In this document: piece after piece, positions 23,515-49,565 of the stretch
Layout: each line of letters opens with the position of its first letter
Position numbering within the stretch: position 1 is the first letter of the stretch
Origin: Silene latifolia
Taxonomy: Eukaryota; Streptophyta; Magnoliopsida; Caryophyllales; Caryophyllaceae
DNA length: 64,000 bases
Assembly (NCBI RefSeq): GCF_048544455.1
Contig: NC_133528.1
Coordinates: 50,706,293-50,770,292 of the forward strand
Direction of reading: 5' to 3'
Made by a program: the position numbers and the translations under genes
The notes under the pieces: model-generated
The model's database searches: none
What the model saw: only the letters and a program-made list of their open reading frames with translations
Told to the model about the DNA's origin: nothing

Positions 23515-24351
23515 TTATGAGTTATGGATCGTCATTTCCTCAATTTTGTTCCAAGTTTGATTGTCATCAACTTCGGTGAACATTCCATTTGATCCCATGT
23601 TGAGAATGTTTCTTGAGTCTTCATAAAGACCGTTCCAAAATTGTTGTACCAAGAACCACTCGCTAAGTCCATGATGAGGACATGAGCGGCAAATTCCCTT
23701 GAATCGCTCCCAAGCTTCATACAAAGATTCTTCATCTCTTTGCTTAAAACCCGTAATTTGAGCTCTTAGCATGTTAGTCTTTTCCGGTGGATAGAACTTT
23801 TTGTAGAAAGCTAGAGCCAACTTCTTCCAAGAATCAATTCCGAGAGTAGCCTTATCAAGGCCTTTCAACCATTGTTTCGCGGTGCCAATTAGAGAAAAAG
23901 GAAATAAGACCCATCGAATTTGGTCTTGAGTTACACCGGTTTGAGAAATCGCATCACAATAGTCACAAAAAGTCTCCATATGAGAGTGAGGGTCTTCACT
24001 AGGCATCCCCCCAAATTGGCTTCTTTCGACTAATTGGATAAGTGCAGATTTGGCAATAAAATTTCCGGTGAAGTGTTGTGGTGTGGGAGTACCATTGGGT
24101 AGGTTCTCCTCGGTGGGTACGGAATGTGATGAAAACTTAGGCATTGTGGGTTGATTTTGTGTTGGATTTTGTGTTGGGTTCTCCTCACCTTCTCTTGCAA
24201 AAGGGTTGATGAACTCAATAGTATTTGGTTGAATATCTACAACCTCACCGATACCTCTCAAAGTTCTCCTAGCAAGTCTTCTATTGGTTGTCAAAGTCCT
24301 TTCAATTTCGTGATCAAAGGGTAACAAGTTACCTTGTGATCTTCTAAACAT
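23515..24351 (-). pseudogene. Athila gag N-terminal region
   Basis: The likely start is the Met of MFRRSQGNLLPFDHEIERTL, eight residues into the longest frame. The gag core has RWVLFPFSLIGTAKQWLKGL and AFYKKFYPPEKTNMLRAQI. It ends in a premature stop at 23515-23517 and coding continues in the same frame. Confidence 0.85.
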
Positions 24352-24469
24352 GCAAAATATCAAACAACTCAAAAATAATTAGAACAAACCTTGATGAGTT
24401 TTACTTCTCCAAGGCAAAGGAAGACACAACTAATAACAATTTAAGAAAATCTAAATCAAGTTAACACCG

Positions 24470-24487
24470 TCCCCGGCAACGGCGCCA
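24470..24487 (-). other. Athila primer binding site (tRNA-Asp)
   Basis: The minus strand reads TGGCGCCGTTGCCGGGGA, the characteristic Athila primer site, four bases from the LTR end. Confidence 0.88.
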
Positions 24488-25559
24488 TTTTTGATCGTGA
24501 TCCCTCGTGAAGGTTTAGTTTTCAGTACTTGTCAATTTATAACTTCACCAACAACTCTACAATTAGTAAAGAGGCAAGTAAAGGTCGGATCCCAAGGGAC
24601 GGGAATTGAGATGAGATTTTCTATTGCAACTAGTGGTGTCTAAGGGTGTCACAATTGGGGTTTGAAGTAGAAGATCACTAAACTAAATAGCAATGAAAGT
24701 AAACAAGCAAGATGAATTAAAAGGGATGTAAACAATTGATAAAAAGCACTAGGGTGTCATGGGGTCATAGGGGATTCATGGGAATTGATCATACAAACAT
24801 ATTCTCAAATTATAAGCAAGCAATTATTGTTGTGATGGATCGAGTTGGTTTATATCTTACAATCCTAGGAAATTTTGGGTCTCGGAGCCGAATCGATTAG
24901 ATTGTACAACACCTACAAGTTGACTTAATCTTCCCTACTCAACTATATGCATGGTCTAATGAGACTCGAGTTGGTTTATGTCTTACAAGTCTCATTGAAA
25001 AGATAGGTGATGGGTAAAAAATACAAGGATTCATAGGCTCGCATTTCATCAAACATAACATGTGCATAAGTTGAGATCACAACAAGCAAGCAAATAAACT
25101 ATGAAAACATATTAGATTAAGCATGAATCATTCCCCGTGTTGGTTTTCCCTAATTACCCATTAACCCTAGCTAAGGAAACTACTCACTCATTATCATGTT
25201 GAACATGATAGCAAGGTTGTCAATCATACCAACAAAGTGAAACATGATGAATAAATGAAAGTGATTAACAATAATTAAAAAGGGATTAAGAGAATTATAC
25301 CTACTAATGATTCCAATAATAAAGCAAAGAATAAAAGAAGTACTTGATGCTTGATTGGAAGGTTGTCAATCTCCCAATAATAATCCAAATAATCTTCAAT
25401 TACCCAAAATAAAGGATGAACAAGAGAGAGATTAAGGAAATAAAACTTGTATTAAAACTTGATTAAATGTTGATTACAAGATTAAAGAGAGATTTGATTG
25501 ATATTAACTACACTAAAGATTGCTAAGAAGAACATGCTCTTCTAATTAGACTAATGGGG

Positions 25560-25568
25560 TATTTATAG
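25560..25568 (-). promoter_or_regulatory. TATA box of the Athila LTR
   Basis: The minus strand reads CTATAAATA in CCCCACTATAAATACCCC, just downstream of the hairpin array at 25935-25635. Confidence 0.55.
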
Positions 25569-25634
25569 TGGGGATTAGGTACATAAATTAGGGTTTACTA
25601 AAGGCTTAAATGACGATTAAGTCCTCGAGGAATC

Positions 25635-25935
25635 GCCGGTCTCTAGGGAGACTCCGGTCTCTTTTTTGCCGGTCTTAGAAAAAGATGTGCATCCTTCCTT
25701 GAAACTTGTAGAAGACGAAAGTATTGCATCCTTCCTTGAAACTTGTAGAAGACGAAAGTATTGTCTGGGAATCCGAGCGTTTTTGGCACGGGACGGGCGG
25801 ATTTGGGAGCTTCTGGACGGGCGTCGAGAGGGGGAAGATGGGCGTCTTGTGGAGGTTTTGCCCGGGCGTCCAGCTGAGGAAGACGCTCGGATTGTGGGTG
25901 GTGGACGGGCGTCTTCAGGGCAATCCGCACGGATT
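25635..25935. repeat. GACGGGCGTC-type array in the Athila LTR
   Basis: Units such as GGACGGGCGGATT, GACGGGCGTCGAG and GAAGACGCTCGGATT. A 39-bp segment (ATCCTTCCTTGAAACTTGTA...) is also tandemly duplicated at about 25690-25760. Confidence 0.65.
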
Positions 25936-26282
25936 GTCAAACAGTTTCATTCCTTCTTCTTTTCTTCCTTTTTCTTCATAAAATCCTTGAGGATTTCCTC
26001 GGGGATGCAAGGATCTTTTCTCATCATTGCCCATCTACTATAGTATGTACAAAGGCCTTCTAATCTTGTCTCTCATTGATGCTTGGTCATTGAATTCAAT
26101 CAATTTAGCCTCATTTTGCCATGAAAATGCAATGTTTGCACTCATTTCCTACCAAGGACACAAAGCCTCAAAGAATATGCAAAACAAAGAACTAAAGACA
26201 ATAAATGACCCAAATATGCACTAAAAAGCATGGGAACAAGGTTAATTCGGGGACTAAATATGCTCTAATTATGGTCACATCA

Positions 26283-26522
26283 GGTCATTTTCGGGTCAAT
26301 GAATAATAGAGAAATAGCCATTTCAAGTCTTTTCGGTTCAATTAGAGTTATATTTTGTCGGGTCATTTTCGAGTTCGGCGGTTTCGGATCGGGTCATTTC
26401 GGGTCAAGAAAACCCGGGTAGGGTCGGGTCAATTCGGGTTTTCGGGTCACATTCAGGTGATGTAGTTCGGGTCACTTTGGGTCTCGGGTCAGTCTTTTCG
26501 GGTCGGGTTACTTTTGTCGGGT
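26283..26522. repeat. Degenerate GGGTC minisatellite-like tract
   Basis: Irregular repeats of CGGGTCATTTCGGGTC-like words abut the Athila LTR. Related words on the opposite strand occur at about 29765-29945 and 30430-30490. Confidence 0.6.
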
Positions 26523-27610
26523 CTAGTTTAATGTAACACTTTTTTTGAGATGGAGTAAATAATAGGAGAAAAAGGATTGTACATCAGATGTACTACCTCA
26601 TACTTAATGAGTTTTTGTGTATTTTTTTTGAGTTCTATAAAGCTTATAAATTACATTTTGGTTTTATGACGTCAAAAATCAAATTTTTCTGAATTATAGG
26701 TAATGTTTTTGAGTTATAATGTAACTTTTTGAGATTAATGTTTAAGTAAATGAACTCAAAAACTTTATAATAAAACTCAAAATCTATAAAATATAATTAA
26801 AACGCTACCCTAAAATGACTAATAAACGCCATGTAGACAAAGCTACGTAGGATCCAAAAATGCCACGTAAATGTGAGCATCAAAACTCATTGCCACGTAA
26901 TTGTCTTATTTTATAGATTTAATTCATTTTTCTATAAATTAATTTAATAATTTATAATCAATATTGACATTTTAATTGAACTTTTGTAATAAAAACATGT
27001 TAATAAATGTCATAATTTATAATTAAAATTGTCATTTTAATTCAAATTTTGGTAATAAAACATGTTAATAAATTAAAACTTTTCATATTACTTAACATGC
27101 ACCCACCATTTTTATTAACACTTTTTCCTATTTAATTCATCTATCTATCTATACTATATAGTTAAAAGGCAACTTAATACATTTAATTTTTTGCCATGTA
27201 GGATTATTATAATTAAATTCTATTAATTTATATTGTTAATATTAAGGCTACTTTAATAGATTTATTAAAACTCATTATAAGGTTTAGTAATATTTATTTT
27301 TGTGTGAAAACCATAAGATCATGATTTAAATTATAAAAATAAATTAAGAATTTACTCTCATCATTTAAATCATTCAATTTGTTCATCTAACTCCTCCTTA
27401 ACCATAAAGATAGTAGATAAAAGGTCTTATATGTAGTAAATAAAAAATCTAATAATTTGGATTATAAAACTACTAATATCTACAAATTTATAAATATAAT
27501 TAAAAGGAAAACCAAAATATCTATCATCATCAATATGTCATATTTTAATTACATATACAAGATAACTTTTTAAACGACTTTCATGCAAAGTGAGTTTGTA
27601 AGAAAAAAAA

Positions 27611-27740
<130 letters not shown>

Positions 27741-28466
27741 GCTGCGCGCCTCCTTTCATAAATTAAAAAAAAATAATAATAATAATAATGCAAACCTTTT
27801 ACATATCATTTCTCATTTCCCCATATTTATGTTTATATTAAACTTCATAATAATGAAAAATGGATTCTCAAAAGTCATGAACTTGATCTTTATTTATTCC
27901 TATATTAAATTTGATAATAATGAAAAAATAATATTTAATAGCCATAAAACGCATCTTCAATTGTTTATATATTTTTTATGGAAGGCAAAATTTGTAAGCA
28001 AAAAATTTCTTATCTCTATCGTTAGTAGAATGGTATGTGTCCCCGATATTATTAACTAAATTTTTTTTTTTTTATGGAAGTTTCATTGGGTTATGAAGTG
28101 TTCATCGCATTTTCAACTTCGCGTATGTGTTTGTTTTGTTCTCATTTAGGGACTATCAAGATTATTTATGGTGTTAAGCTCTTCAAAGGTAAATATACTT
28201 ACATCTCTACGATTTGATTATCATTCCCTCTTTTTTTCATTACTTAAGGTGAAACTAAGTTAATAACGATAATATTGCATAAAACAAATTCCACTATTAT
28301 TGTGTTACTTTTTTTAATATGTATGATTTATTGAAGAAAGAAGCTTATATGGAGAAGTGAAATACTAAGATTATTGCTTAAACAACTATATTTTCCATAC
28401 TAACTAAAGATTGGTGACATCAACGTGGAATCGTGGATGATTAATAATTTTTGAGCATTTATTATA

Positions 28467-28738
28467 CTCCCTCCATACCACACCAAAGGTAACGTAGGGA
28501 AAATTGGAGTATTTAAGAAAGAGTGGAAAAAGTAAGGGTAAAGAGGGAAAAAATAGGCGGGGTATGTATTGTGGGTTTAATTGTGGGTTGGTAGGTGGGG
28601 TATGTAATGGCTTTTTGTGTAAATATCAAATGGGTATAAGGATAACTTGGTAATGTTGTGGGCCAAATAAGGAATGTTACTTTTGGTGTGGTACGTCCGT
28701 TTATAGTAAGTGTTACCTTTGGTCTGGTACGAAGGGAG
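28467..28738. mobile_element. Stowaway-like MITE (272 bp)
   Basis: Terminal inverted repeats CTCCCTCCATACCACACCAA and its complement (TTGGTCTGGTACGAAGGGAG), flanked by TA on both sides. Such ends are typical of Tc1/mariner-derived MITEs. Confidence 0.78.
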
Positions 28739-29764
28739 TATATATTTTGAAATATATGGCTAAAAGGTGGAAAATTTGAGGAGATGACATAGCATTTTTT
28801 GTATAATATTGTTTAACAGGTGAAGTATTTGGCAATAATGATCCAATTGTTGTTCAAGTTGTTGCTGCTTTAAAATTCTTAGTTCCGCAATTTATTATTG
28901 TATTAGCTTCAATTTTATGGGGGTATGAAATGTTAGTTTTGTCATAACATTTCTAATTGTGTGTTTTATGTTATTTTCAGAATTGTTGATGAAATTTTGA
29001 TATCTAATTTGTGAGGGTGCTCTATCTTTGGGGATCTTTGTTTGATAATATAGTTTTGTGTAATTTGATTTTATGAATACTTATATTATTAATTCATTTT
29101 AGCTTGCATTGAGTTACTTTAGTTTTGGTAGGGGTATCTTAGTATATCTACTGTATGACATTTTAATTTCTGATAAACTGTTGTATAAAAGACTAATTGA
29201 ATTTATACAACCCTTAAAACATGAAAACCATAAATTGAATTGATCTTAGTATGTTATTGTATTAAATCACTAAATTAAAACTCAAAAACTTTATCTTAAT
29301 GCTCAAAAACTATACAATCTGATGTATTACATCAGATGTATAATCCACCCACCTTACACAAGTACCATCCTTACCTAAATGAATTATAATTAGGAGTGAG
29401 AATGTAGGCTCTCGTACACCTGTTTTGTCCTTGCCTACCAATGAAGAAATCCTCACCTTACACATGTTTACCGAGATTGGGCGCTACCCAGTGGCGCTAA
29501 CTCATTTTTTTATCAGTATACATCAAATATGTTCCTATGTAATGGAACACTATTGGATGAAATGACAAACATTGTTGAGAAAAAGATGGCTTTTCTCGGA
29601 TAAAATGCAAATTTGATTCATTTAAGAGGGGAAATATTTCTCATTCCTTAGCTTCCTAAAATATGTGGCCATAAAAGAGGAATTAAGTGGAACAAAATTG
29701 GTTGGGTGGTAACGATCGTTTCATTAAGACCTTTAGTTACAATTCTTCAATGACAACTACACCT

Positions 29765-29945
29765 GGTAAACCCGACCTAAGCCCCAAAAGTGACCTGAAA
29801 TTGTATGACCCGGAATATTTTAGACCGACCCGAGTCTTGATTAATTTAATGTTGTCCCGACCGAAGCCTTGATTGATCCACTGTTGAACCGACTTGAGGT
29901 GACCCGAGCAAAACCACCCGACTTGTAATTGAGTCAATCCGTAAT
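29765..29945. repeat. Degenerate GACCC-rich tract
   Basis: Irregular repeats of GACCCGA/TGACCCG, the reverse complement of the tract at 26283-26522. The small frames here are by-products. Confidence 0.5.
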
Positions 29946-29983
29946 GGCCAAAGTGACAGAATGACCCAAAATTATTAGTAGGT

Positions 29984-30295
29984 CTTGCTTGAGATGAGAG
30001 TAATAATTAAGGGAGTAATAGAGATAAAATGAACTAAAAAAATGGAGGGAATGGATGGGGGTTGGAGATAGAAATTGATAGAAATGGGGAAATATAGTGT
30101 AATATTCACTCCATTAAGGGAGTAATTGTTACCCACCTCCCTTTCCAAGTAATAATTACCTTCATATAGAGGTAATAATTCCCCCTCACCTCCTCTTTCC
30201 ACCATCCACAACCACTACAAAGCATCAATCTCTTCTCATTTCTTCTTATTTTAGCTCTTATTACTCCCTTAATGATTACTGTCATCCCAAGCAAG
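29984..30295. mobile_element. Foldback MITE
   Basis: Left end CTTGCTTGAGATGAGAGTAA. The right end, on the minus strand, is CTTGCTTGGGATGACAGTAA, with inverted similarity over about 50 bp (ATTAAGGGAGTAAT core). No clear target duplication. Confidence 0.6.
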
Positions 30296-30615
30296 CTTAA
30301 GTCATATTAATATCATATACATCAAAGCAAATGGTTCATTGGTTCCAATGCTCATAATAAATAAATAATTTTGTAAACACTCTTTGTTAGTCAAATTAAT
30401 ACTAATTTAAGTGTTTAAACCACTAATCCGAAAATGACTCGACCTAACCCATACCAAAAATGACCCTAACCAAAGTGACCAAAATCCGAAGTAACACGAC
30501 AACTTAACATCTGTAATTCCAATTAATAGACTATACCACCAGTTGTATTATAACAGTTAGTGTAGAATCCAAACTCCATACTAAAGTTTGTAAGTTTTGT
30601 TTTACAGAATCTGAG

Positions 30616-30922
30616 TTAGGCTCTGTTCTTTTGGACTTAATTTCGATTCTAATCGATTCGATTGATTGATTCAGCTCCATTGATTCGATTGATTGATTGA
30701 CTTTCAATTGATTGATTGATTGATTGATTGGATCGATTGATTGATTGATTGATTCAACATTACTATTATTATTCTTATTGATATTCTTATTATTATTTTT
30801 ATATTAATGTGTTTACTATTTTTATTATTATTATATTATTATTTTTATATTTATTATATTACTATTATATTTATTAATAATTAATTCGTATTGTTTATAT
30901 TATTATATTTATATTTAATACA

Positions 30923-30954
<32 letters not shown>

Positions 30955-31440
30955 TATTATTATTATATTATATTTATTATTTTATTAATATATTTATTAT
31001 TATTAATATTATTCATAACATATTTATTATTATTATTATTATATTTAATATTATTATATTAATAAGTTATTATTTAATATTTATTATTTTATTAATATAC
31101 TCAATATTAATATTGTTAATCACATATTTATTATTATTATTATATTTAATATTATTATGTTAATAAGTTATTATATTAGACCTATTATTATTATTATTAT
31201 TATTATATTATTTATTTTTTAGTTATTATTATTAATATATTATATTATTATTAATAATGTTATCATTATTATAACTAATATATTATTATTATTATTATTA
31301 CTTTATTTATTATTATATTAATATTTTATTATTTATATATCTTATTAGATTATTATTATTAGATTATATTAATATATTATTATTAATGAATAATATTATA
31401 ATAATATTTATTATTAGTATTAGTATTATTTTTATTATAA

Positions 31441-31475
<35 letters not shown>

Positions 31476-31646
31476 AATAATATAATCTTTTTATTATTTA
31501 TTTGATTGATTGATTGATTCGATCGATTCGATTGATTGATTGATTGATTCACTCCATTAAGATTGATTCGATTCGATTCGGCTCCATTCGATTGATTGAT
31601 TGATTGATTGATTCAGACAATTTCAAATCAAAAAAAAGGCGCTTAT
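30616..31646. mobile_element. Microsatellite-bearing element, copy 1
   Basis: Starts TTAGGCTCTGTTCTTTTGGA. A GATTGATTC tract (30650-30755), about 730 bp of imperfect ATT repeat, and a second GATTGATTC tract (31501-31618) follow. The same order (edge sequence, GATTC/GATT tract, ATT core, GATTC tract) recurs at 42797-45884. Confidence 0.5.
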
Positions 31647-31650
31647 ATTA

Positions 31651-32024
31651 TAAGGTATTTGAATAAATGTATAATGATTGGACAATGTTTATTATATAAC
31701 TGAAGGTATAATAATATTTACCCTATAAGGCTGTAATTGACCGAAACCGAAAATGAGCCGACCCTAATAAGTGATTTAGTCACGAGGGTTGCGAGTGTAG
31801 CAGACTAAGCAGACACATGACATGAGTTGGTGGCGTTGATATTTGGTCCCACTGCGTTATGTGGAGCCTTAAACAACTTGGTTGACAAGTCAGCATGAAT
31901 TGGTTATAGATGAAATCCAGTAGACGTGTAATGTTATGGGGCACTTCTTAAATTGGCGATTGCACCCCAAAAAGTTGGGTATGTTTATACCATTTGTGGT
32001 GTGTTTGGGAGATTGAAGCAAGGT
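31651..32024 (+). other. Upstream region of CruP
   Basis: 374 bp before the chosen ATG. It should hold the 5' UTR and core promoter. No unambiguous TATA box is assigned. Nearby CCAAT-like and AT-rich words are not decisive. Confidence 0.4.
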
Positions 32025-46253
<14,229 letters not shown>

Positions 46254-46476
46254 AATTACGACCGGAATATCACCCAGCAATTTTCATGCATGTCCTATAG
46301 AGAATTATATGCCTGAAACACAACTGTATTAAAAACTCGATATCTAATTTCACTTCTGCTTCTCGGTTTCAATTGGGTCAGTATGATCACAAATTCACAA
46401 GGAAAATAATCTGATTCTTTAATGTAGAGAGCCACGTTGAATATGATGCTAGTGATTGGAGACTCCTGTTTTCCTA

Positions 46477-46575
46477 GAGGGCTGTAAAACGTCGTCGACG
46501 TTTTATAACAAATCGTCGACGCATTTCATAAAAAAGACGTCTCATACCCTTACTCTTCCTCTCTCTACCCAATTC
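46477..46575 (+). repeat. Left terminal inverted repeat of the MULE
   Basis: Aligns with the complement of 53253-53350 with few mismatches. It includes the CGTCGACG palindrome twice. Confidence 0.85.
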
Positions 46576-46581
46576 TCTCCC

Positions 46582-46585
46582 AAGT

Positions 46586-46626
<41 letters not shown>
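46582..46626 (+). repeat. Poly(A) run of about 41 bp
   Basis: Homopolymer just inside the left terminal repeat of the MULE. The exact length is unreliable. Confidence 0.8.
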
Positions 46627-46628
<2 letters not shown>

Positions 46629-46695
46629 CGACAATTTACTCGACATCAACAAACAACACGAAAAATCGACATCAACAAAATAACACAACGATTCA

Positions 46696-48564
46696 ATGTC
46701 AAACAACGAGCAATCCACTTCAAATGCTAACAACGAATCTGAGGTACGTAATTACACAATCTATTTTCATTTCAATCGATTTAGTATGATAATTGAATTA
46801 GATTTAGTTGATATAATTGAATTACATGTCGATTTAGTAACAAACAATTAGGACTAGGATGAATGAAACACGCCCAAACCCGTCAATTAGGACGTAGAAA
46901 ATCAAAGTCCCTCATGGAGAGGGACGTGTACATTCAACGTCCCCCATGGATTGGGACGTGTGAACTCAATGTCCGTCATGGACAGGGACGTGGACATTCA
47001 AAGTCCGTCATGGACAGGGACTTTGAATATCAACGTCCTACCATGGAGAGACTTTGAAACTCAAAGTCCATGCATGGTTTGGACGTGTACTATTCACGTC
47101 CATGCATGGGTGGGACGTGTACTATTCACGTCTCCCATGGTGAGGGACTTTGAGTTTCAAAGTCCGCTACTGGTTCAGACTATGAAATTGTTTTTTCTTC
47201 GTTTTTATTATTTTTTTTCGTAAGTTTACTAATTTTATCATATTTTAGCATGTAATCATTATTAATTTTGTGTTTTAACAGGATTCATTTGAGGAATTTG
47301 GTGGAAACGATGTTAATTACAACCGCCTATTTGAGACGGTTACATGTTTTGCGAGTCGGGATGAGGCGTTTGAGTGGGCTCAAAAAATAGCTTTTGATAA
47401 CGGGTTTGCCTTAATAAAAGCATCAAATGGGGCCAAAAATCGTAAACAACCCGAGTTGCTAGGCTCTTACTTTCGTTGTTCAAGGTACGGCCGAACTAGA
47501 AAGAAGATCGATCCCGATATTCCCGAGAAGCCTAAGAAGAAAGGGACACCTAAGTGTGAGTGTTTGTTTCGGGTTCGAGCGTTCGTAACTTAGGGCTAAT
47601 GATATAAATGGAAAGGAGTTGATTGTTTGGAACATTTTGACCTCAGAGAAAGGTGGATATCACAACCACGAAGTAACAAAGTACAAAGACGGTCATAGGC
47701 ATTTTCTTTGGTTTGAATGCCGAAGAGAAAGAGTTCGTGAGGCAACAAGTCCGGGCGTCGATTCCCCCGAAAGATATTAAAAATGGTCTTCATCAAAGAA
47801 CTCCCGATAAACCCCAACCTACAAGCACCCAAATTTATAGTGCGGTTAACAAGTTTCGGCGTGAAGTTAGAGGAACACGCAATACCGCTCGACAAATGTT
47901 GGCTGTAGCCGTTGCTTCTAATTATGTGGAATGGCACAAAACAGATCCCGAGACAAAGGAGCTTACTCATGTATTTATGGCTCATCCGGAAGCGGTTAAA
48001 CTGTTCCGTGCTTATCCACATGTGGTTCTTATTGACTCGACATACAAGACAAATAAATACAAAATTGCTCTTGTTGAGGTTGTTGGTGTAACACCGTGTG
48101 GTTCTTCCTTCTTAATTGCTACGGTGCTCCTTCCGTCAGAGTCGGAAGACGATTATGGGTGGATGTTGTTGAGATTAGGGGAGCTACTAAATGGTACGGG
48201 TTCATCTATTTCTGCCTTTGTCACTGAGGTTGTTGAGGTTGTTGGTGTAACACCCCTAAGGCCCACAGCCCATGTGACGAGGCCATATGGTGTTTTGTGG
48301 ATCGTTAATTACCATCTCCATTGGATGAGATTGCATTGTCGAGTACCAGAGACAGATGCACCGATGCCCCCGATCGATCCTTTCTGGCTAGGGTCAAGAG
48401 ACCCTTTGGTTGCACCATATGCTGATTTGTACGAGACAAACATCGAGAAATGGCATACGTTGATGGGAACTACACCTAAAGTTTATGGCAGAAGACGGCG
48501 TTCCACACCAACTGACGAAGAAACTGCAAGGAAATTAAACTTTGATAATGCATTTAAAGTTTGA
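46696..48564 (+). pseudogene. MULE transposase, frameshifted and internally deleted
   Basis: Exon 1 (46696-46743, MSNNEQSTSNANNESE) ends in a GT donor. An intron of 538 bp ends at CAG 47279-47281, and exon 2 starts in phase. Exon 2 shows a WRKY-GCM1/FAR1-type zinc region (YFRCSRYGR, KCECLFRVRA, GGYHNHEV) interrupted by a stop at 47591-47593 and a frameshift near 47712. The first catalytic Asp region (VVLIDSTYKTNKYK) and VVGVTPCGSSFLIATVLL follow. After SAFVTE the reading jumps to unrelated sequence repeating VVEVVGVTP, so most of the catalytic domain is deleted. It is not functional. Confidence 0.82.
46905..47175. repeat. Left subterminal hairpin array of the MULE
   Basis: About eight units of 32-33 bp. 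Each has GGGACGTG or GGGACTTT, an AT spacer, the complementary CACGTCC or AAAGTCC, then a CATGG word. The array is inside the transposase intron. Confidence 0.8.
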
Positions 48565-48637
48565 TTATGTAATAATTTAAAATACTACTGTTATAACAAT
48601 CATATTACTAATTATGAAATTACTGGAATTCAAAATA

Positions 48638-48940
48638 ACCGTTAGAAGAGCCTATAACCGTTATAATTCAAAAATGTCCGTTACAATTCAAAATAACCGT
48701 TATAATTCAAAATTACCGTTATAATTCAAAATTACCGTTATAATTCAAAATTACCGTTATAATTCAAAATTACCGTTATAATTCAAAAATGTCCGTTACA
48801 ATTCAAAATAACCGTTATAATTCAAATATTACCGTTATAATTCAAAATTACCGTTATAATTCAAAAATGTCCGTTACAATTCAAAATAACCGTTATAATT
48901 CAAATATTACCGTTACAATAAAAAAAATAGCCGTTACAAT
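48638..48940 (+). promoter_or_regulatory. Array of 16 CCGTTA words upstream of a TATA box
   Basis: Tandem units of 19-20 bp of the form TTACCGTTATAATTCAAAA. The reverse complement contains AACGG, the core of plant mitosis-specific activator sites bound by MYB3R factors. It ends 8 bp before TATAAATA (48949-48956). Regulatory meaning is inferred. Confidence 0.55.
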
Positions 48941-48948
48941 TAATAGCT

Positions 48949-48956
48949 TATAAATA
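48949..48956 (+). promoter_or_regulatory. TATA box of the unknown MULE ORF
   Basis: TATAAATA in GCTTATAAATAGGCC, 78 bp upstream of the ATG at 49034. Confidence 0.55.
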
Positions 48957-49033
48957 GGCCATTCTATGTGCCACTACAATCACAACATCCTCAATCACAA
49001 CATCCAATCCTATTCACTCACTACAATAATAAA

Positions 49034-49512
49034 ATGGATCTCACAAATGCTCAAAAAACCAGAGTTTATCAAATAAGAATCGATCTAATTGTTCAAAATT
49101 TACCAATTCTAATTGAGCGTCTTGAATCAGTGGTTCCCAGTGCCACTGTATGGCACATGCTTGAAGAGCCTCCCATTGGTAGCCTTTGTATAATTTTACA
49201 AGGAAACCGAGAAGATGTGCTAACTCCAGCAGTTAGAGATGAGGTTGTCTCTGATGAAGTATTAACCGAGAAGATGTGGGAGTTTCGCAGGTTAAGAAGC
49301 GATGTCTTTACATATTTTGAGCGTATCCTCACCGTGATCGATTACCCAAGACTATCAGACTTATGTCTTTGGTAGAGTCGGGGCAAGGAATTCTTTATCT
49401 CTACTTGAATGATTTGTTGACTGAATATATGTCTACCCAACCGGAAGAAATTGAGGTTCATGATCATGACGAAGATAAGGAATCGTCGTCTTCATCATCG
49501 GAAGATAATTAA
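49034..49512 (+). pseudogene. Unrecognised MULE-borne ORF, one frameshift
   Basis: Starts at ATG 49034 (MDLTNAQKTRVYQIRIDLIV) behind a TATA box. The frame ends at 49375, but an overlapping frame (49363-49512) continues with a natural end. That part encodes 49 residues with a Ser-rich acidic tail, so a single indel probably splits one protein of about 160 residues. No domain was recognised. The Leu/Ile pattern suggests a mostly helical protein. It sits between the transposase and PMD genes, so it may be an accessory protein or a captured host fragment. Confidence 0.5.
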
Positions 49513-49565
49513 GTTCGATAGTTATTTAATTATGTTATGTTTTAAATAATAATCGTTTATGACAT

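Larger units (their letters stand above)
20810..26282 (-). mobile_element. Athila-like Ty3/gypsy element, gag-protease only in window
   Basis: On the minus strand: LTR (26282-24492), tRNA-Asp primer site, gag, zinc knuckle and protease, then about 730 bp of non-coding DNA up to the copia insertion at 20809/20810. No RT or integrase is present in the window. Either this is a non-autonomous gag-pro derivative, or pol lies beyond the nested copia to the left. The absence of RT directly after the protease favours the first. Confidence 0.8.
24492..26282 (-). repeat. 5' LTR of the Athila-like element
   Basis: 1791 bp. The minus strand starts TGATGTGACCATAATTAGAG and ends CACGATCA (TG...CA). It is similar to the solo LTR at 13424-15277. 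Confidence 0.83.
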
